Source: Flavobacterium taihuense (lineage in GTDB: Bacteria > Bacteroidota > Bacteroidia > Flavobacteriales > Flavobacteriaceae). Taken from it: a stretch of 64,000 nt of DNA. A program made the position numbers and the translations under genes. The stretch spans positions 127,785 through 191,784 of the forward strand of contig NZ_JAHWYN010000001.1 of NCBI RefSeq assembly GCF_019351435.1, in the 5' to 3' direction. Every line of letters begins with the position of its first letter. Within the stretch, counting starts at the first letter, position 1. This document shows positions 48,195 through 57,961 of this stretch, piece after piece. The notes under the pieces were generated by a model. The model ran no database searches. It was not told the origin of the DNA and was given only the letters and a program-made list of their open reading frames with translations.

Positions 48195-49574
48195 CTAATT
48201 TTTCAAAACCATATATTGATACGGTTCAAATGTGATTTCGGAAGTTAGCGTTACTGATGCTCCACCAAAAGCATTCTTCCAGGCAATTTTTGAAAGAGGA
48301 GCAGGAACAATATATTTAACTGCAGAACTGGTCAAGTTGGAAAGAACCAACACTTTTTCGGTATCGGTTTCCATAGTGAATGCACTTATGGCTTCACTGC
48401 TGTATCCACTATAAGATCCTCTTTTGATAGCATCGCTAGAATTTCTGAAAGCAACAATTTTCTTATATTCTGCTAGCATATCTAAATCGGCAGTACTCCA
48501 ATCGATAGGTGTATGAGAGAAATAATCGATTCTTTTTGCATATCCAACTTCTTGAGCGTTATAAATCATAGGTATCGATTTCATGTAAGCCGCTACTACA
48601 AAAGTGGCTATTGATCCTTTTTTTCCGCCAAACAATTCCAGTGGTGTGCCATCTGATAAGTTGACATCATGGTTTGTTGTATATCTTACAATTCGTTGGG
48701 AGTTGTCATAATTAGTAGCATATTCAGCAGCATTTGCATCTTGTAAAGTTGTTGCTGGTTTTCCTTCGCTAAACACTTTTTTCAAAGCTCCAAAATAGCC
48801 AAAGCCAAAAGTATAATCAAAACCCGATATAAAATGAGTTACTTTAGATCCTTCAGCCAGCATTAAAAAATTTTGATTTTTAATTTTTCTTAGAGCAGTA
48901 ATGGCTTCTGACCAAAAGTTTTGAGGAACATTATCGGCATAATCACAACGGAAACCGTCAATGTTTGCAGTGTAAACCCAATAGGACATGGCGTCAATCA
49001 TTCCTTTTTTCATTTCAGTATTGTTGAAATCCAATTGTGCTACATCATTATAATTGGTTCCCGGAGGGATAATGATATTTCCTTTGTTATCTTTTTGATA
49101 CCAATCCGGGTGAGCAGTAATCCATGCATTATCCCATGAAGTGTGGTTCGCAACCCAGTCTAAGATGACTCCTATGTTTTTTTTGTGGGCTTCTTCAACC
49201 AAAAGCTGTAGGTCTTTCAGGGTCCCAAATTCGGTATTTACGGCTTTATAATCTTTAACAGAATACGGGGAGCCTAATCCTCCAGCCGATCTAACTTGTC
49301 CTACAGGATAAATTGGCATTAAATAAATCACGTTTACTCCTAGTTCTTGAATGTAAGATAGTTTTTCCTGAACCCCTTTCAGAGTCCCAGCCTCACTAAA
49401 AGCACGAATGTTTACTTGATAAATTATCGCATCTTGTTTACTGGGCATTTTCTCGAAGGGAGTGCCATATTGTGGGTAAACGGGATCTGTATTTTGAGTG
49501 TCATTTGATTCACTACAAGCGGTTAATACCGAAGTAAAGAATAAAGCAAAAAGGATGTTAATGTATGTTTTCAT
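48195..49574 (-). CDS. GH13 alpha-amylase, surface or periplasmic lipoprotein
   Basis: It cuts alpha-1,4 links of starch or malto-oligosaccharides. The 459-residue protein has a lipoprotein signal with Cys20 (VLTACSES). The GH13 motifs are DWVANH (D139), the nucleophile D211 in DGFRCDYAD, the acid/base E241 in MLAEGS, and D303 in TTNHDV. The length is short for a full amylase, with domain C compact. It lies between SusE and GH97 on the same strand, matching SusG-type function. Confidence 0.94.
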   Translation of the reverse strand: MKTYINILFALFFTSVLTACSESNDTQNTDPVYPQYGTPFEKMPSKQDAIIYQVNIRAFSEAGTLKGVQEKLSYIQELGVNVIYLMPIYPVGQVRSAGGLGSPYSVKDYKAVNTEFGTLKDLQLLVEEAHKKNIGVILDWVANHTSWDNAWITAHPDWYQKDNKGNIIIPPGTNYNDVAQLDFNNTEMKKGMIDAMSYWVYTANIDGFRCDYADNVPQNFWSEAITALRKIKNQNFLMLAEGSKVTHFISGFDYTFGFGYFGALKKVFSEGKPATTLQDANAAEYATNYDNSQRIVRYTTNHDVNLSDGTPLELFGGKKGSIATFVVAAYMKSIPMIYNAQEVGYAKRIDYFSHTPIDWSTADLDMLAEYKKIVAFRNSSDAIKRGSYSGYSSEAISAFTMETDTEKVLVLSNLTSSAVKYIVPAPLSKIAWKNAFGGASVTLTSEITFEPYQYMVLKN

Positions 49575-49703
49575 TTGTTTTTGTTTTTTATAATAATCGT
49601 AATTTGGTGCTGAAATGGAGCACCCCTTCCTTCATTTTCACAAGAAGGGATGCCTTTTTAACTAACTAATTAAACCATTCTGATATTGCCCCGATTATTT
49701 TTG

Positions 49704-50783
49704 TTAGATTTTTGTAACGGTATAAGTAGCGGTTGCAGGATAACCATTAACGGCTGGGTTAACATCATTTATAGTAAAAGTGATTGCATAGGTACCAGCT
49801 TCGGCTACATAATAAGCGCCTTGGTTGTCTAAGTACATAATACCATCATCATTGTTTTTTGCTCCATAGTTTATCGTCCAGGTATTATTAAGTCTGAATT
49901 TTACATTTCCGGGAACTAAATCGGCTGTAACTTTCCAAGTTTTATTGACGTGATCATAAGCCATTGGTGTACTGTTATCCCAACTTCCTACCGTTGCATC
50001 ACCAACAATTCCCCAAGAATAAGGGATGGAACTCCATTTTAAAGTATTTAGGTTTATTGTCATTTGATATGAACCTTCTCCTGGCATTTGGAAATCAGTA
50101 TCGCTCATATTGAGTAAATCAAAATTAGAAGCTCCTGCTCCGTAAAATTGAGCCCAATTTCGTTCTTGATTTAATTTGAATCCTAAGCCGCTTCCTACCG
50201 GAATAGTAACGTATCCTTGAAACACACCTGAGTCTATAGCTGAAAGAGCCGCTGCGGTATTGACATCCCAACTTTGATAATTACCAGGCATGTAAATGGC
50301 ACCAAAAACAACTTGTTTTTCATAAGGAGTAACAGTTAGAATTATAGGATCAGAATAAATAGTATGATCCATATACGACTCTACTCGAACAGCAATTTTT
50401 CCGGCAACATCAATAGGTAAACCTAATTTGATAGCCATTTTATTAAGGTCTAATCCTATTATTGATTTACTCAACACATCTTCGCCAACTACAATTCGGA
50501 TGGCAGTACTCCATGCTTTTTCTCCAGAAGTATTTGCAGGAATATCAAATTGCAAAGCGTAAGTAACAGGAGCTTGAATAGGATAAACTACTGCAGGCCA
50601 AGAAATAGCAACCACAGATTCGGATGCATTATCATCAGAAATTATTATAGTGTTTGTTGAAGCTTCTATTGCTGATGGAAAGCTAACGGCTTGTAAAGTG
50701 GTTAGTTCTACAGTGTCTTCACAAGATGCGCCAAAAAGAGCAACAGCGCAAAGTACGAGTAACTTATATATATGTTTTTTCAT
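49704..50783 (-). CDS. susE: SusE/SusF family glycan-binding outer-membrane lipoprotein
   Basis: It binds starch at the cell surface and helps deliver it to SusCD. The 359-residue protein has a lipoprotein signal (Cys21 in FGASCEDT), an N-terminal SusE domain and two beta-sandwich starch-binding-like domains (motifs MPGNYQSWDV, YSWGIVGDATVGSWDNSTPM and WTINYGAKNNDDG). It follows susD by 12 bases. Only one such gene is present; there is no separate susF. Confidence 0.92.
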   Translation of the reverse strand: MKKHIYKLLVLCAVALFGASCEDTVELTTLQAVSFPSAIEASTNTIIISDDNASESVVAISWPAVVYPIQAPVTYALQFDIPANTSGEKAWSTAIRIVVGEDVLSKSIIGLDLNKMAIKLGLPIDVAGKIAVRVESYMDHTIYSDPIILTVTPYEKQVVFGAIYMPGNYQSWDVNTAAALSAIDSGVFQGYVTIPVGSGLGFKLNQERNWAQFYGAGASNFDLLNMSDTDFQMPGEGSYQMTINLNTLKWSSIPYSWGIVGDATVGSWDNSTPMAYDHVNKTWKVTADLVPGNVKFRLNNTWTINYGAKNNDDGIMYLDNQGAYYVAEAGTYAITFTINDVNPAVNGYPATATYTVTKI

Positions 50784-50795
50784 GATAGTTCTTTT

Positions 50796-52289
50796 TTAGT
50801 AACCTGGATTTTGTTTTAAACCTGGATTTGCATCAAGTGCAGCAGTAGGAATCGGGAACAGTTTTCTATACGGTTGCGAAGCACCTCTAAATTCATTTGG
50901 CAATAAAAAGGTGCCAAAACGAATCATGTCTTGTCTTCTGTGTCCTTCCCAGTTCAACTCCAATCCTCTTTCATTATAAATATCGATAAGAGTTGGGTCT
51001 GCAGCAAGTGCTGTAAGTCCTGAGCGTTGTCTTACTGCATCTACTAGAGGTTTTGCTGCTGCCGCATTGCCTAGACGAACATTACATTCGGCAGTCATTA
51101 ACATTACATCGGCATATCTAAAAATAGGGAAATCATTGGATGCTCCACCACCATTATTTAATCCAGCAGGATAAAACTTGGTGTTGCGAACGCCTTCTTG
51201 CGGACCGGCTCCTGGATTGTCTAATGAAGTTACAGTAGCAGAGTAATTAACACCTCCAGCTTGTTCACCTACTAGGAATTGTTTTTTACGAATATCCGTA
51301 TCGGTATATTTTAAGTAATAGTCTTTTGGGACGATAGTTCCATTCCATCCATTGTATCCAAATAAGGCATAAGCATTGGATCCGCTAAGACTACGAACTG
51401 TAAAAATATTACGGGAAACCACATCAACAGTAGTGTAAATGGCTAAGATTGTTTCGTCATCCGGAAGTACATCTCCAAACAATTCGTAATATTTATTTCC
51501 TAATGGACTTGATGCATTTGCACTTCCTGAGTGAAGAGAGAATCCAGCTTCATTTAATTTGCTGCAGACCGCAAGGCATTCAGTCCATTTTGGGGTTCCA
51601 GTATACACTCCAGCATTCAAATAAACTTTGGCCAATAAAGTGTAACCAGCCCATTTATTGAAACGGCCATAGTAATTCCCTCCTTTGGTACCAGATAGTA
51701 ATTCGATATTGTCGTTTAGTTCTTTAACGATAAAATCATAAACAACTTTACGGCTCGCTTGTGGAATTTTGTCAACGGTAATATCATTTTTTGTATAAAA
51801 AGGAACATCTCCGTAATCGTCTATCAATAAATAATAGAAAAAGGCTCTCAATACTTTGGCTTCAGCAATTTTAGAAGCATCAGCTTTAGAATTTTCTAAT
51901 TGATCGATCGCTAAATTGGCATTGAATATGGATTTGTATAACCAGCTCCAAGTGTTGTTCACGAGTGCACTTGTTGGTAACCATTCATGCTTGTACAATT
52001 GGGCAAAATCCAATTGCCAGTCTCCAGTATTTCTATGCGGAATTACTTGCTCATCGCTACTCATACAATTTAGATCATACCAACCATTGTCGGCACCAGC
52101 ATATCCAACACCTCCCCAGTTTCCACCAATTTGGGCATAAACACCAGCTAGGGCCACATCTGCTCCTTCTGCTGAGCCATAAAAAGTTTGGGCGGGGTAT
52201 TTATCATAGACATTTTCATCTAAATTGGTGCAGCTTGCAAATGATAAGAGACTTAAACTTCCTATCAATACTATATTTTTGATTTTCAT
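50796..52289 (-). CDS. susD: RagB/SusD family starch-binding lipoprotein
   Basis: This is the lid of the starch transporter. The 497-residue product has a lipoprotein signal with Cys20 (SFASCTNLDENVYDKYP), TPR helices and the C-terminal hallmark ELNWEGHRRQDMIRFG. It follows the SusC gene by 9 bases and precedes SusE by 12, so susCDE is one transcript. The starch substrate is inferred from GH13 and GH97 downstream. Confidence 0.94.
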   Translation of the reverse strand: MKIKNIVLIGSLSLLSFASCTNLDENVYDKYPAQTFYGSAEGADVALAGVYAQIGGNWGGVGYAGADNGWYDLNCMSSDEQVIPHRNTGDWQLDFAQLYKHEWLPTSALVNNTWSWLYKSIFNANLAIDQLENSKADASKIAEAKVLRAFFYYLLIDDYGDVPFYTKNDITVDKIPQASRKVVYDFIVKELNDNIELLSGTKGGNYYGRFNKWAGYTLLAKVYLNAGVYTGTPKWTECLAVCSKLNEAGFSLHSGSANASSPLGNKYYELFGDVLPDDETILAIYTTVDVVSRNIFTVRSLSGSNAYALFGYNGWNGTIVPKDYYLKYTDTDIRKKQFLVGEQAGGVNYSATVTSLDNPGAGPQEGVRNTKFYPAGLNNGGGASNDFPIFRYADVMLMTAECNVRLGNAAAAKPLVDAVRQRSGLTALAADPTLIDIYNERGLELNWEGHRRQDMIRFGTFLLPNEFRGASQPYRKLFPIPTAALDANPGLKQNPGY

Positions 52290-52298
52290 TTTCTTTTA

Positions 52299-55200
52299 CT
52301 ATTTAAATTTAACACTTAAACCCAAACCAAAACTTCTGGTACGAGGATAGATTCCCATATCATTACCAAAATTGGTTCCACCACCACTCAAATTGATTTC
52401 TGGATCCATTCCGGAATAATCAGTGAACAACATTAAGTTATTACCGGTAAGGGTAAGACGAAGTGATTCAATGTATTTAACATCTTTAAAAGGAAAATTG
52501 TAGCCAACTGTAATATTTTCGAATCGTATAAAATCACCATCTTCCAGCCACAAATCAGAGACGTATTGAGTAGTGTACATTCCTAGTGGAATGGAGCTTG
52601 TCAATACATTAGATTTACCAATACTTTCTTGGTAACTCAAACTTTTGTTTAAACTGTTGTAGATTTTATTTCCTCCAGAACCTTTGAATAGGACTGAAAC
52701 ATCAAGGTTTTTATATCTGAAAGTAGGATTGAAAGCAAATGTGTAAGTAGGCAAGGCAGAACCATCATAAGCTCTATCAGGGCTTGTTGCTCCCTGATCG
52801 ATAATGCCATTTCCATCTCGGTCTAGTACAGTCTCGGCGTTTGCGTTATCCTTTCCTGTACTGTGTAATGTATAAAATGCACCTACTGGTTTTCCTTTTA
52901 CTAAATAAGCATTTGGGGCACCCCAACTAACAAAATTCGTGTTCAATGGTACACCATCGATGCTTCCGCTTAAGTTTAGGACTTCATTTCTCATGAAAGA
53001 AACATTCCCAGTCAAAGTAAGGGTTGTATTTTCGTTACGGATTAAATCATAACTAAGAGAAGCTTCTATTCCTTCGTTTAGTATGCTACCCACATTGGCC
53101 ATAACCGTATTGTACGGATAAGGAGGTTGTGGAACCGTATAATTGAATAATAAATTATCAGTAGTTGCTGTGTAAGCATCAACTGTTCCTCTAAGTTTGC
53201 TGTCCAAAAGGGCAAAATCAAGCCCAATATTGGTTTGTTTTTTGCTCTCCCATTTCAAATCTGGATTGGCATTTTGAATGATACCATAGTTGGTAATTTG
53301 TGAACCTCCAAAATAAGTAACACCCGCACCACCCACTAAAGAAAGTGATTTTTGTGGTTCCAAACCTTGTTGGTTACCCGTTTCTCCGTATCCACCACGC
53401 AATTTCAATTCATTGAAGAGGGTTTGATTGGCCATAAAAGATTCTTTATCAATTGACCATCCCAAAGATACCGATGGGAAGTCCCCCCATTTATTGTTTT
53501 CTCCAAATACCGAAGAACCATCTCTTCTTAAACTGGCAGTAAGTAAATAGCGGTTCAAATAGGTGTAGTTTACACGACTTAAAAATGAGATTAATGTTCT
53601 GTCATTTTTATAAGAGCTTACATCGCCAGGTTTCGCATTCGAAAAATCACCCAATTGCAGTGCATTATAAGTGGCAATGTCATTTATAAAACCTCTAGCC
53701 TGCGCAAAGCTGCCCTGATAGGTTTGATTTTGCCATTCGTACAAGGCCAATACATTAATGTTATGGTTACCCAATACTTTTTTATAAGTAAGGCTGATGT
53801 CCATTAACTTTTCGCTTTGTTTCTCATTTTTGATATTGGCAAAGCCTTTTTGGTCAATCGCATTTGCATCGGTTGATTCTGCCGGAAGATAGAAACCATA
53901 CATATTGTTAGTTTTTCTCCAACTTCCAAACCATCCTGCAGTCACACCATCAATGATATCAAAATCAGCTTTTAAACTTCCAAATAAATTGTCATTTTCA
54001 CCTTCACTTGTAGCGGTTTCAGCTGCAGCATACGGATTTAAATAATGGAAGACATTCGGGTCTGTAAAATAGGTACCATCAGTGTTGTAAACAGGATTGG
54101 TAGGACTAACAAAATAAGAGTTTGTAATCAAATTAGAAGTAAAAGCCGCTCTTCCGATGCTACTAATACTATTGGTTGTATTGATAATTCCGCTATTCAA
54201 ATTAAAAGTCAATTTTAATTTGTCATCCATAGCCAGTTGCGTAGCTTGAATACGTCCGATGTATTTATCACTTTTCGAATTGATTACTACACCTTCCTGC
54301 AAAATGGCACTAATAGAAGCTCTATAATTAAATTTGTCTGTACCTCCTCCAAATGCTAAAGCATGAGTTTGAGTAAGTCCTCTTTGTGTTAAAATATTAA
54401 ACCAATCTGTACTTGAGCCGTGATTTGCCGAAGCAGGAACACCTACTAACTGGGCTTGTTGCCACCATTGGTCAGCGTCAAGCACTTCAAGAGGATTGGG
54501 GATGTAATCGACTGCTGTTGTTCCAGTATATTCAACAGTTGTTTTACCGTCTTTGCTCTTTTTTGTACTTACAAGAATTACCCCAGCAGCACCTCTTGAT
54601 CCATATACTGCAGATGCAGATGCATCTTTCAATACATCTATAGAAGCAATTTCACTAGGAGGAATTTGGTTTAATAAATCAAGGTTTCCTTGTACACCAT
54701 CAATAACGACCAATGGATCGCTTCCTCCAATTAATGAAGTTAATCCTCGAATCCTAACGCTTGGCGTAGATCCAGGCTCACTTCCTATTTGGTTGATATT
54801 TACCCCAGCCATTTTACCTGAAATTAATTGCAACGGGTTTACAATTGCACCTTGATTCATGTTTTTTGCTGAGATAGAAGATACAGCACCTGTAATGTCT
54901 TTTTTGGACATTGCACCATATCCCACCAACACCACTTCTTTCAAGCTTGTTGTTTCTGGTTCTAGTTGTATAGTTGTATTGGTTTGGCTTGCTAAAAATA
55001 CTTTTTTAACATAACCCATATAGGTAACAACCAGCATGGCTGTATTGCTTTGCACTGTAATTTCAAAACTTCCGTCATAACCTGTTAGCACACTGTTTTT
55101 AGTAGTTTGTTCAGTAACAGTGGCGCCAGACAAGGGTATTCGGTTCTCATCAACCACTTTTCCTCGTATAGTTTGCGGTAAAAAGGGCAAACTTTCGGAT

Positions 55201-55568
55201 ACGGTTATCGTAGGTTTTTTGAGCATTATTTGGGTGTCTCTAACGATAATTTCGGTTGGGATGCCCTTAAAAAGATAATTTAAGACAACTGAGATGTTTT
55301 GGTTTTTTACATGTATAGACACGACACGATCTAAATCGATATCGTCTAATTTGTAAATAAATTTAAAATCTGTTTTTTGTTCAATGGTTTCAATAACCTT
55401 CTCCACAGTGGTATTGTTTAATTCCAAGCTTACTTTTGTCTTTTGGGCATAAGAGTCGGCTCGGGAATTAAAAATGGCAACTAAAAGTAATAGTGTAGTT
55501 AGTTTCAATTTCAGGTCAATTTTGAACAACGGAAATTGCATTCCGCTATTCTTTAATTTTTTTTTCAT
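52299..55568 (-). CDS. susC: SusC/RagA family TonB-dependent transporter with STN signalling domain
   Basis: This 1089-residue outer-membrane importer has a signal region, then an STN domain (about 50-115; FKFIYKLDDIDLDRVVSIHV), a carboxypeptidase-D-like domain (IRGKVVDENRIPLSGATV), the plug start (LKEVVLVGYGAMSKKDITGA) and the barrel. The STN domain lies in the periplasm and contacts FecR-type anti-sigma factors, which fits the FecR and ECF sigma genes just upstream. Substrate import would thus trigger transcription of the locus. The starch call rests on GH13 and GH97. Confidence 0.95.
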   Translation of the reverse strand: MKKKLKNSGMQFPLFKIDLKLKLTTLLLLVAIFNSRADSYAQKTKVSLELNNTTVEKVIETIEQKTDFKFIYKLDDIDLDRVVSIHVKNQNISVVLNYLFKGIPTEIIVRDTQIMLKKPTITVSESLPFLPQTIRGKVVDENRIPLSGATVTEQTTKNSVLTGYDGSFEITVQSNTAMLVVTYMGYVKKVFLASQTNTTIQLEPETTSLKEVVLVGYGAMSKKDITGAVSSISAKNMNQGAIVNPLQLISGKMAGVNINQIGSEPGSTPSVRIRGLTSLIGGSDPLVVIDGVQGNLDLLNQIPPSEIASIDVLKDASASAVYGSRGAAGVILVSTKKSKDGKTTVEYTGTTAVDYIPNPLEVLDADQWWQQAQLVGVPASANHGSSTDWFNILTQRGLTQTHALAFGGGTDKFNYRASISAILQEGVVINSKSDKYIGRIQATQLAMDDKLKLTFNLNSGIINTTNSISSIGRAAFTSNLITNSYFVSPTNPVYNTDGTYFTDPNVFHYLNPYAAAETATSEGENDNLFGSLKADFDIIDGVTAGWFGSWRKTNNMYGFYLPAESTDANAIDQKGFANIKNEKQSEKLMDISLTYKKVLGNHNINVLALYEWQNQTYQGSFAQARGFINDIATYNALQLGDFSNAKPGDVSSYKNDRTLISFLSRVNYTYLNRYLLTASLRRDGSSVFGENNKWGDFPSVSLGWSIDKESFMANQTLFNELKLRGGYGETGNQQGLEPQKSLSLVGGAGVTYFGGSQITNYGIIQNANPDLKWESKKQTNIGLDFALLDSKLRGTVDAYTATTDNLLFNYTVPQPPYPYNTVMANVGSILNEGIEASLSYDLIRNENTTLTLTGNVSFMRNEVLNLSGSIDGVPLNTNFVSWGAPNAYLVKGKPVGAFYTLHSTGKDNANAETVLDRDGNGIIDQGATSPDRAYDGSALPTYTFAFNPTFRYKNLDVSVLFKGSGGNKIYNSLNKSLSYQESIGKSNVLTSSIPLGMYTTQYVSDLWLEDGDFIRFENITVGYNFPFKDVKYIESLRLTLTGNNLMLFTDYSGMDPEINLSGGGTNFGNDMGIYPRTRSFGLGLSVKFK

Positions 55569-55617
55569 AATTTTGTTAATTGATTGTATTTAATCTGTTA
55601 GGTTCAATCGCTTATTC

Positions 55618-55648
55618 AATCGGAAATTGTTCGCAGCTCTTTCCGATT
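55618..55648. repeat. Hairpin between fecR and susC
   Basis: AATCGGAAA (55618-55626) pairs with TTTCCGATT (55640-55648). The T run is on the plus-strand side, so it would not end minus-strand transcripts; it may mark a leader structure of susC. Confidence 0.5.
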
Positions 55649-55697
55649 TTTTTATTTTGTCACATTCACTTCATCATTTTTTATTTGGTTTTAGGGG

Positions 55698-56861
55698 TTA
55701 TTTAATGGTTATTACATTGTCTTTGATGGTGTAATTGAAGCCATATACATCATCAAAGTAGGTTAGTACATTTTCGATGGGTTTGTCTCCAAAACTGGCG
55801 TTGAATTTTTCATTAGCCAATTTGTTGTTTTTAATCATAATGGTGACATCATATCGCCTTTCCAGTTTTTTACAAATACTATTAAAAGTCATATCACGAA
55901 ACATCAGTCCGCCATTCATCCAAGCAGTGTACATATCGGTATTGACTTCTTTGGTGTTGATGTTATTGTTGTTTTTGTTGAAACTTCCTTTGTAACCGGG
56001 TTTAAGAACAGTATTTTTAGTAGCATCAAATTTTTCATTTGCAGTATATAAGCCTACAGAACCTTCGACCAGAACAACATCGGTTTGTTCATCTTCGGGA
56101 TAACTGGAAACATTGAAGTGAGTTCCCAGAACACGAATATTCAATTTATCGGCATTCACGACAAACGGATGTTTTTTGTCTTTTGTTACATCAAAAAAGG
56201 CTTCTCCATCCAGATAAACTTGTCGGTTCTCGCCGGCGATGAATTTTACAGGATATTTTAGTGTGGTACCCGAATTTAAATGCACAATGGTTCCGTCTGA
56301 TAATTGCAATTCAAATCGTTTTCCATTCGGAATTTTCAAGGTATTGTAAACCAGTTTTTCTATAGATGTTTCTGTATCGTAAATAATTTTGTTTCCATTT
56401 TGTTTTCCAATAACATGTCCGTCAGCATCGGTAACTTTACTTTTTTTACCTTCAGAAATAATTTGAATATCGCCATTTGCCATTTGCAACGTAATTTCAT
56501 TACTGTTGATGATAGGATTTATTTTTGAAGTATGGATTCTATTTTTATAGGAGAGGCCAATAGAAAGCAATACCACAATAGAGGCAGCAATAGCCAGATA
56601 TTTTTTGAAAGGGAATTTTTTGGTTTCCATTTCTTCTGTTTCTTGAGCTTGAACTAAAATTTTGGAGAAAATTTGATCAGCAGTACTATTGTCCATTTTA
56701 GGGACTTCGTTCAATAAAACTTTTACCTCTTCAACGGTTGGAAAATCGGTGGTGAGTTTGTTTTTTTTACAATAATCAATCACTTCATCTATTTCGTCGG
56801 GAGTACATTGGTTTAATATGAACTTCTGAAGTGTTTTTTTTATTTCCGAATTTTCATTCAT
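55698..56861 (-). CDS. FecR family anti-sigma factor
   Basis: This 387-residue inner-membrane protein has an N-terminal cytosolic part (1-85) that would hold the sigma factor, one membrane segment (about 88-104) and a periplasmic FecR domain (HLNSGTTLKYPVKF, GEAFFDVTKDKKHPFVV, LGTHFNVSSYPED). A DUF4974-like C-terminal domain follows (NGGLMFRDMTFNSICKKLERRYDV), the part that meets the STN domain of SusC. It is between the ECF sigma gene and susC, in the usual order. Confidence 0.95.
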   Translation of the reverse strand: MNENSEIKKTLQKFILNQCTPDEIDEVIDYCKKNKLTTDFPTVEEVKVLLNEVPKMDNSTADQIFSKILVQAQETEEMETKKFPFKKYLAIAASIVVLLSIGLSYKNRIHTSKINPIINSNEITLQMANGDIQIISEGKKSKVTDADGHVIGKQNGNKIIYDTETSIEKLVYNTLKIPNGKRFELQLSDGTIVHLNSGTTLKYPVKFIAGENRQVYLDGEAFFDVTKDKKHPFVVNADKLNIRVLGTHFNVSSYPEDEQTDVVLVEGSVGLYTANEKFDATKNTVLKPGYKGSFNKNNNNINTKEVNTDMYTAWMNGGLMFRDMTFNSICKKLERRYDVTIMIKNNKLANEKFNASFGDKPIENVLTYFDDVYGFNYTIKDNVITIK

Positions 56862-57027
56862 CGTGAATAGGTTTTTTTGTTTGCTCTTTATATAATACAG
56901 TTGAAAGGCAGTTGAGTATTACTCAAACGTTATAATTTTTTTAAATTTAACATAAAAAAAATAAAAATATATCGTAAGTAGTTGTTTTTTAGTTAATTGA
57001 TGCTTATAAATAATTTCAATAAAAAGC

Positions 57028-57054
57028 AAAAAAAATCACCCTCAAGGAGTGATT
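57028..57054 (-). terminator. Terminator after the ECF sigma gene
   Basis: On the minus strand AATCACTCC/GGGTGATT form a stem with loop TTGA, followed by T8. It would separate sigma from fecR unless it is leaky. Confidence 0.75.
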
Positions 57055-57076
57055 ATGTTGTTAAAGGGTTTTTAGT

Positions 57077-57640
57077 TTAGGTAAAACCATCATGAGTTTT
57101 TAAAAAAATCCTTATGGATTCGAGTGCTTTACTCATATGACTCTTTACTGTATTGACCGAAATTCCAAGTTCTTGGCTTATTTCTTCATATGTTTTGCCC
57201 TGTTTTCTTGACATTTTAAAAATGCGTTTGCGTTTGGGTGGAAGTTGTTTTATGGCCTGTTTTTTTAGTTTTTTGCAATCGGCTTCGCGAATAGAAAAAT
57301 CGCCTTCTGAATGTGATTTTTCACTGGTGTAAAAAACCTCTTCTTTTAAAAGCACATCATTTGCAGCTTTATTCAAAAGATTAAAAGCTTGATTTCGGGC
57401 AATGGTAAACAGGTAGGATTTGAACGATTGTTCAAGATTCAAATTTTCTCGATGCAACCAAATTTTCAAAAAAACATCTTGTACATTTTCTTCGGCAAGT
57501 TCTTTGGATTTCAAAAGACTGATACTATAGCCATAGATATCTTGGTAATAGAAATCATATAGTTTACGAAATGCTTTTTCGTTGCCATCTTTGAGTTCAC
57601 TTACCAACAATTGCTCGCTAAAGTCCTTTGTTGTTGACAT
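57077..57640 (-). CDS. ECF RNA polymerase sigma-70 factor
   Basis: This 187-residue ECF sigma factor has region 2 (AFRKLYDFYYQDIYGYSISLL, ending with the AEENVQDVFLKIW motif) and region 4 (KRIFKMSRKQGKTYEEISQELGISVNTVKSHMSKAL). It belongs to the large sigma group expanded in Bacteroidota that works with FecR and STN-type SusC proteins. It would direct transcription of the starch locus when glucan passes SusC. A terminator-like hairpin follows, before fecR. Confidence 0.95.
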   Translation of the reverse strand: MSTTKDFSEQLLVSELKDGNEKAFRKLYDFYYQDIYGYSISLLKSKELAEENVQDVFLKIWLHRENLNLEQSFKSYLFTIARNQAFNLLNKAANDVLLKEEVFYTSEKSHSEGDFSIREADCKKLKKQAIKQLPPKRKRIFKMSRKQGKTYEEISQELGISVNTVKSHMSKALESIRIFLKTHDGFT

Positions 57641-57720
57641 TGATTTAGTAACCCTTTAAAATTTTGGGATTAAAATAAGGATATTCTTAGTTTAAAGCAG
57701 GAATATGCTTCAAGAATGAA

Positions 57721-57746
57721 CAAATATATAAAAATATTATTCGCAA
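57721..57746 (-). promoter_or_regulatory. Candidate promoter of the ECF sigma gene
   Basis: On the minus strand TTG (57746-57744), 15 bases, then TATATTTG (57728-57721), 80 bases before the start. The spacing is slightly short. Confidence 0.45.
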
Positions 57747-57867
57747 TGAGATTTTAATAAAAAACTTGTTTTTTGATTTTTGTTGAATGGGTATGAAGTT
57801 TTCGAATGAAAGTTTACAATGTTTTAGATATCTATTATAAATACTGTTTGATTGGGGATAAAAAAAT

Positions 57868-57916
57868 AAGATTCATTAAGAATTAACGGTTTAGCTGTTA
57901 TTTCATAATGAATCTT
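57868..57916 (-). terminator. Terminator after the split dehydrogenase genes
   Basis: AAGATTCATTA (57868-57878) pairs perfectly with TAATGAATCTT (57906-57916); on the minus strand the stem is followed by TTATTTTTTT. Confidence 0.8.
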
Positions 57917-57961
57917 GTTTTCTTGCTATTTTCTGTTATTTGAAAATAAAGGATATAAATT

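Larger units (their letters stand above)
57641..57961. other. 321-base intergenic region
   Basis: It holds the probable promoter of the sigma gene and the terminator of the dehydrogenase genes. No coding frame seen. Confidence 0.7.
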